64,000 nt of DNA from NCBI GenBank assembly GCA_001599595.1, contig BCHH01000002.1, positions 1,826,053-1,890,052 on the forward strand, read 5' to 3'. The translations under genes were made by a program, and so were the position numbers. Every line of letters begins with the position of its first letter. Positions within the stretch are counted from its first letter, which is position 1. Below the pieces are notes generated by a model. It saw nothing but the letters and a program-made list of their open reading frames with translations, was not told where the DNA came from and searched no databases. Positions 55,978 through 64,000 of the stretch are shown piece after piece. This DNA comes from Beverwykella pulmonaria (taxonomy: Eukaryota > Ascomycota > Dothideomycetes > Pleosporales > Melanommataceae).

Positions 55978-56890
55978 GTTATTACATCTGGACAGCGGAT
56001 GGAGGGTGAGTTGAAGAAAGGAAGGTATGAGAAACGAACGAAAATGACGAGGCTGAGATGGCAGAAGTGATGTTGGTCGTTCGTATGGAATACGAAAAGA
56101 TGCATGTGAGGCACGGGCCTTGGAGGATGGGTGCTGGGATTGGGTTTCGTGACTACTTCCAGCGAATCTAAATGATGTATAAAGACATAGTTGGCAGGTG
56201 GAATGGAATGAAGTTTCAAATAAAGGAGATGGTCAAGTGTTTTGAAGTGTATGGCGATGCAGGCAGAGATGGCTAGAAACAACGAAGACAATCTTGGAGC
56301 GAACCTTACGTATTAGCCAATTGCGTCAAACGCGTCTCATATTTTTCTATGTTGGGATGTAAGGAACAAAACATCGATGGCTTTTGGGGGTAGAAAAGAT
56401 GACATGCTGGTGGCGCAATGATTGCGGGTGGATGCTGCTGGCATTCCGTTGGGTCGGTCAATCCATGTATACATCCCTTTCCTTTCTGGATCGTCTCGCG
56501 GCCCATCTGAGTTGCCTTCTCATGAATTGCATGTATTATGTCAGTATATGTCTCTTCCCTGAAGCTCTTTTGGTGTAATCCTCCTCTTCAAGTTTGATGG
56601 ATAGGCGATGAGGGAATGCCAGAGTATCAGATTAAGAATGATATTGTGAGTTTCGATCTGGACCACGTAGCCATTCATTAACAGAACAATGGGATAGACA
56701 AAAGCACGAGGGTTTTAGGAGGATAGAACGAAGAAAAAGTTAGGTTCTCAACCAGATGCAGGTAAATGCAATAAATTAAAACCAACCCAAATTCGATGGC
56801 GTGCCTCGCTTGTCCCGCTGCGGGGCTGAAGAGAATTAGGAAAGTTCGCTCCAGGTCAACCATCTGTATCATCCCCAAAAGTGTTTCAGC
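55978..56890. other. Intergenic region upstream of THI20
   Basis: These 913 bases contain the possible 5' part of the decayed minus-strand gene and the THI20 promoter. I looked for a TPP-riboswitch core in the THI20 leader and did not find one. No other feature is recognised. Confidence 0.5.
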
Positions 56891-58978
56891 ATGGCTTCCA
56901 AACGAGTCCTGGTAATAGCTGGCTCGGATAGTTCGGGTGGAGCGTATGTCGCCTACTAAATGTTTACTTGAAAACTGAATGCTAATTGACATTACCAGTG
57001 GGCTCGAGGCAGATCAGAAGGTCATTGCAGCTCATGGATGCTATGCGATGACTGCTACGACTGCGCTTACCGCCCAGAATACTCAAAAAGTGTTCGATAT
57101 ACATCACACGCCACCTCCATTCCTAAGGAAGCAAATTGATGCTTGCCTTGAGGATATTGGTGTTGATGTTGTGAAGACCGGTATATCCAACCCATTTGAT
57201 AAGATTGTTGCTGGGGTATTTATTACTTCTTTAAGGCATGCTGGCGTCCGCTGAAGCAATTGATGTTATTGCCGATGCCTTCCGCCGCCATAACATTGAA
57301 ACTTCTGTTGTTGATCCAGTACCTCACCACCACTCCATTCCCAATTTTCCACGTGCTCACAGAATAGGTAATGATATCAACGAGCGGCTCACAGTTACTA
57401 CCCGAAGAAGCCGTAGATACGCTCATCAAACATCTCCTTCCCCTCACGACAATTCTAACCCCGAACCTGCCGGAAGCAAGGCTGCTCTTAAAGACAGCAG
57501 GAGTGTCGTTCAAAGAACCAGAAAATGTTGATGATATCGTGGAGATCGCGAAGGCTATCCAAGCGTTGGGGCCGAAGTACGTACTACTCAAAGGTGGCCA
57601 TCTGCCGTTGACGAAGGGCCGCGTGGTTTCGAAAGGAGAGGAAGACCGGGAAGTCATTCTCAATGTGCTGTATGGGGTTGGGAAGGAGACATTGATGGAG
57701 ACTGAGTACTTGGAGTCGAGGAACACGCACGGCACAGGGTGCTCGTTGGCCTGTAAGTTGCATATTCGGTTTTATAATGCCATATTATTCACTCCCCGCC
57801 AGCTGCGATTGCATGCAACCTCACCTCCGACATGAGCGTCGTTAGTGCTGTAAAGAAAGCCAATGTCTACGTTGCCGCAGGTATCAAATTCAGCAAAGAT
57901 CTTGGGAAGGGAAGCGGGCCCATCAACCACTTCCACTCCACATATACTTTGCCTTTCCCACCGTAAGCACGGACGCCCCTGGTTTTCCGGGGAGGAAATA
58001 AGCTAACAGATGGGAGAGGTGGCTTCATCGACTACCTAATCGAGCGCGAGGATGTGGCAGCGCCATGGATAGCGTACACCGAACACGAGTTTGTCAAACG
58101 ACTTGCTGATGGGACGCTGCCCGAGGAGCAGTTCAAGCACTACTTGATCCAGGATTACCTTTTCTTGGTATGGTACAGCGTGCATATGCTTGAGATTAAC
58201 TGACGACCGGCTAGATACACTTTGCGCGTGCGAATGCACTAGCGGCGTACAAGTCGAAATCCATGGCCGATATTGGTCGGGTAGGTCGTAGGGCACCAAT
58301 TATGTGGGATTAGCTAACTGATTTTTGCAGTCGGCAGAACAAGTTCTACACCTGCAAGAGGAGATTAAATTGCACATCGACTTCTGCAAAGGCTACGGTC
58401 TTTCTATCGATGATATAGAAAGCCAAGAGGAGCATCAAGGTACGGGACGGCCCGAAAGTGCACGTTATCCTTAACTAATTGTCCCGTAGCATGTACAGCT
58501 TACACAAGGTATGAAATCTTGCGGCGAGGTTGAGATACACGGCTGATGTCTTCCCAAGGTATGTGCTCGACATTGGACAATCCGAGGACTGGCTTGCGTT
58601 GCAAGTCGCGCTTCTGCCCTGCCTCATTGGATACGGCATCATCGCCCATCGCCTGTTCAACGATACGCAGACAGCGAAGGAAGGAAATATATATTGGAAG
58701 TGGATTGAGATGTATGTCGGGCAAGACTATATTGATGCTATGAAAACTGGTTCAGGTGAGGCTATTCAAAGAACTCGCTTGGCTAACAGCTGATGCTTGG
58801 AAGTAGATCTGATAGAGAAGCACGCGATAAAGCAGTCTGTCTCGAGAGTTGATGAACTTGCAGGTATCTTCATCCACGCAACCAAGGTAAGTGGTATTGG
58901 CCCGAGAGCTTTTCGCGTATTGATGTGTGACAGATGGAAACGGGATTCTGGGACATGGGGGTTAATACGTCAAGGTGA
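56891..58978 (+). CDS. THI20: Bifunctional HMP(-P) kinase / thiaminase II (ThiD-TenA fusion)
   Basis: Thi20-type proteins phosphorylate hydroxymethylpyrimidine twice for thiamine synthesis and salvage degraded thiamine through the TenA domain. Twelve exons: 56891-56943, 56999-57180, 57236-57318, 57368-57752, 57803-57962, 58017-58167, 58215-58280, 58331-58439, 58490-58508, 58559-58755, 58807-58886 and 58934-58978; 509 residues. All introns are 47-55 bp and the ninth exon is 19 nt. The ThiD domain has AGSDSSGGAGLEADQKV (start), DPVMISTSG and the catalytic NTHGTGCSLA with the substrate loop GKGSGPINHFH. The TenA domain starts at about residue 290 (GGFIDYLIERED), has YLIQDYLFL and CTAYTRYVLDIG (active-site Cys), and ends with ETGFWDM, whose Glu is catalytic. 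The acceptor before exon 6 (58016) was chosen to restore GGFIDYL. Confidence 0.94.
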
Positions 58979-59389
58979 AAGACTTGGTAGGGCTTTTAGA
59001 TTTGTATATGCAATAAAATGAAAATAAAAATACGAAGGTAGACAAGATTGATGTTCCAGAAGGAGACTGGTTGCGTTGACAGACCTTAGTCAAAGGGGCG
59101 ATAATGCGACACACGTGACTGTAAGGCTTCCCTAATCGGGTTTAGCAGCATTTGAAGTATTTTTTTATCTAAGAGGCGCCCTATCCACGCCTCCCTCCCT
59201 TCCTCCTACAACAACCCCCCTTCCACATCATCTTCTCACTCTCTACCTTTACTCCCACCCACACAGCGACACTTATTCGTCGCATTCTACGTACATTCTT
59301 GCCCTTGCGGCCTCAGATCTCGACACACGCTCCTTTGCCTGGTTGCTCTTTCATCGGTCCCTACCAACTACCGACTCTTATCATCCACC
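58979..59389. other. Intergenic region THI20-DBP2
   Basis: These 411 bases hold the THI20 terminator and the DBP2 promoter/leader, which is C/T-rich from about 59190 to 59290. No gene or repeat is seen. Confidence 0.6.
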
Positions 59390-61949
<2,560 letters not shown>

Positions 61950-64000
61950 TGTTTCGACAAGCACCGTGATTCTCACACAGAGACTGTCGAAAACATTTGA
62001 CCCACGCACCACAAGACGATAACACAGATACAAGGGCTTCGGCGTACTGACATAGACCTTTCATTACGGGTTCATTTCACTCAAGTCCTTCCTTTGCGCT
62101 AAGTAGAAACATGAGCATCGGTTCATGTGCTGTGGCTGTATGATGATACCCCCAGAGGAGGAAAAGGGTCAGCATGCACGAGACCGGTGAGATGGCATGG
62201 CGTTATTGTGAATTAGACCGACATTTTCTTTGTACCTTTCGAGGTCGCCCAGACTGGACTTGCGTCCACCCGCTGGCTGCCCTCTACGAATAGAAGAGGA
62301 CTTTCATATGGGCTCACTTGCATTAGGGCTGGTGGCTTTTTTCGGTCTCCTGAAAAGTTTGTTAAGTAATAAGATTATAGAAGTTTCATACTATATGTCT
62401 TCCTTATCCTCCTGATGTTTGAGTTATATAATACCCTGTGTCTTGCTGCGAAAGATAGACGATAAGACGAGCGGAGTGGGACATGGAGCTCCGGTCTTCT
62501 ATATTGCTATGAGGTATTTTGCGGCAGCAAAAGAACAGTGTCAAGCGTGATGTCTTTGATTTTTTTGCAAATAAGATTGAGTATACGCGTCGTTCGTAGG
62601 AGGAATGATGCAGAGTGAGTCCTGATTGGATTCCTACAGATGTGGATCGACGGGCTGTCTGCCTTGTGGCCGCGAGTCGAGCCACGCTATATGAATGGAT
62701 TCAAGAGGAACTGATCAAGCAATTGGAAATCAGAGAAATTCAGCATCTGATAATCAACGGTGGAGCTAGAGCAAAGATAGCTATACGAGCGAGCTAAAAG
62801 TTTAGCCCACAGATCTACACTAGGCATTCAGGGTTCGCAAATTGCTTCTCAGAGGGTTCACGCTATTCTGGCCTGAGATTCCGCGGAGCTTATTCCAGCC
62901 TCTCCCTGAGCAAGTTCGTGTGGTTGCGTCAGTGGCCCCGCCACGGGACAACAGACTATCGAAGTGTTTCATCAAGGTGAGGATCATCTAGGGGGCGGGA
63001 GCGAAGGTTCTCCGTTCTTGACCAAGCTTTTTCTGCGGGAGCGAGGGCAGTTCCTCGCTCGCTCCCCTAAACAAACTAGCCCACAATCAATCGAGTGGAC
63101 AGTAGTTCCAGGCACACGCCTGATTTGTGCATAACTCAGCGAGATCAGATAACCTATGCCGAGGGAAGCTAGACATATTTTGGCCTGACTCGCGGTTTCG
63201 CATTCGCTATCGACAATGGAGGAGATGGAGAACTGCGCTCCTTTGTCTGATCTGAGTGGAGGGAAGGAAGAGCCGATGTCCTTGTGAGCGAGGCCATGGG
63301 CTAGCGGTGGGGAGGCACATGCAGGTGAGAGTTAAGCGGTGTGGGGAGTGGTCAGTTTAATTGTGCAAGGATGGAGGGTTTTTGCATGTGTGTGTGTAGT
63401 GGTAGGCTAGAACCTGCGGGCGGGTGTTCTACGGAGTTCTGGGGCCACATGCAGTTGTGCATGGGGAAAGTGGAATGATGCTGTGGATGTTGGTTCGTTT
63501 TGTTCGGTCAGGCCGTGTGTTGGGCTCAATCCAAGACAATTCCAAGACCAGTGAGTCGTGCAAATCCTCCCTCCTTGTTGTCATATTCGGAACGTCCTTG
63601 TATCGTGGATCGTTCTCCAGTGAGTAGGCGACAGTTATCTTCGAGCATAGAGAACCATGGTTTGCCTCTCCTTAGTTCGATCTGATCTTGATCACCTAAA
63701 TGGTTTGGGACAGCTCGGCATGTGGCGTGTATATTTCCGTAACCGGGGATTACTCCGGGGGCAAGAGTGGGTATCATGCTGCGTGGTTATGCCACTGACA
63801 TCAGATGCAGAAATGGAGAAATGGAGATTGCAGGAGGCAAGAGGCGACTTTGAGTAATCACTCGATGTGAGAGGTGAGGTGTGAAACTGCAGCGTAAATG
63901 TGAATATTGGGAGCAAAGTTTGTGCGTGAATCGATGCAACATGGCAGAGAATACGATTGATTTCCTCTTTGGGAAGAGCATGAAGTGTTGGGATTGGGGA
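61950..64000. other. Terminal region without a supported gene
   Basis: The last 2.05 kb of the window contain only ORFs under 95 codons, none with a recognisable motif. The frame ending at 62797 (SRATLYEWIQEELIKQLEIR) reads like the tail of a protein and might be a relic. GC-rich direct and inverted repeats lie at 62995-63066. The minus-strand reading near the window edge may belong to a gene that starts outside it. Confidence 0.5.
62995..63066. repeat. GGGAGCGA direct and inverted repeats
   Basis: GCGGGAGCGA occurs at about 62996 and again at 63035-63044. The second copy (GGGAGCGAG, 63037-63045) is followed by its reverse complement CTCGCTCCC at 63058-63066, a 9-bp stem with a 12-base loop. 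TAGCCCACA flanks the wider region as a direct repeat (about 62804 and 63079). A small decayed element is possible. Confidence 0.4.

Noticed and set aside
56400..56960. Possible TPP riboswitch in the THI20 leader
   Set aside because: I looked for the conserved CTGAGA-type pyrimidine-sensor core and its partner helix in the leader and first intron and did not find them.

Overview
This window reads as nuclear DNA of a filamentous ascomycete (Pezizomycotina; the gene styles fit Dothideomycetes, but that rank is inference). The evidence is dense, mostly housekeeping genes on both strands, short GT-AG introns of 47-60 bp with CTAAC/CTAAT-like branch sites, and proteins with clear fungal orthologues (NTE1, GCV2, acid trehalase, ETF-QO, ETR1, MED17, ISN1, NDC80, THI20, DBP2). 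I placed introns by hand wherever an open frame broke and family knowledge showed where it resumes. Unless stated otherwise, each model below was checked for phase and for a total length divisible by three.

Layout. 1-14.6 kb: the 3' part of NTE1 (+), GCV2 (+), a vacuolar/secreted acid trehalase (+), then on the minus strand an M28 metallopeptidase with a transferrin-receptor-like architecture and an SDR reductase. 14.6-16.9 kb is gene-poor and includes a pyrimidine-rich tract. 16.9-23.3 kb (all minus): a serine beta-lactamase-like hydrolase, an SR splicing factor with the SWQDLKD signature, and ETF-ubiquinone oxidoreductase. 24.6-26.6 kb (+): a secreted Ala/Asn/Lys-rich repeat protein whose eight exons are separated only by phase-1 microintrons. 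28.0-34.5 kb (-): a very large ZNFX1-like helicase (CCCH finger, SF1 helicase, NFX1 fingers, RZ finger) broken just after its Walker A motif by about 263 bp of repeat-built DNA. 34.5-37.0 kb is gene-poor. 37.0-39.1 kb (+): an OTT_1508-like deaminase. 40.0-53.0 kb: ETR1, a membrane protein of unknown function, MED17 and ISN1 (divergent pair), a Pro/Ser-rich small protein, and NDC80. 53-56 kb holds doubtful or decayed genes, including a membrane-protein gene with one in-frame stop. 56.9-62.0 kb: THI20 (12 exons) and DBP2, which has a long intron at the position conserved in yeasts. 62-64 kb shows no gene I can support.

The housekeeping genes form no pathway cluster, although GCV2, ETF-QO and ETR1 all encode mitochondrial proteins. 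The accessory interest is in three places: the modular-exon secreted repeat protein (24.6 kb), the interrupted ZNFX1-like helicase with the deaminase gene beyond it (28-39 kb), and the decayed membrane-protein locus (55-56 kb). No rRNA, tRNA, CRISPR array or intact transposon was recognised. All assignments rest on reading motifs by eye; no database search was possible.
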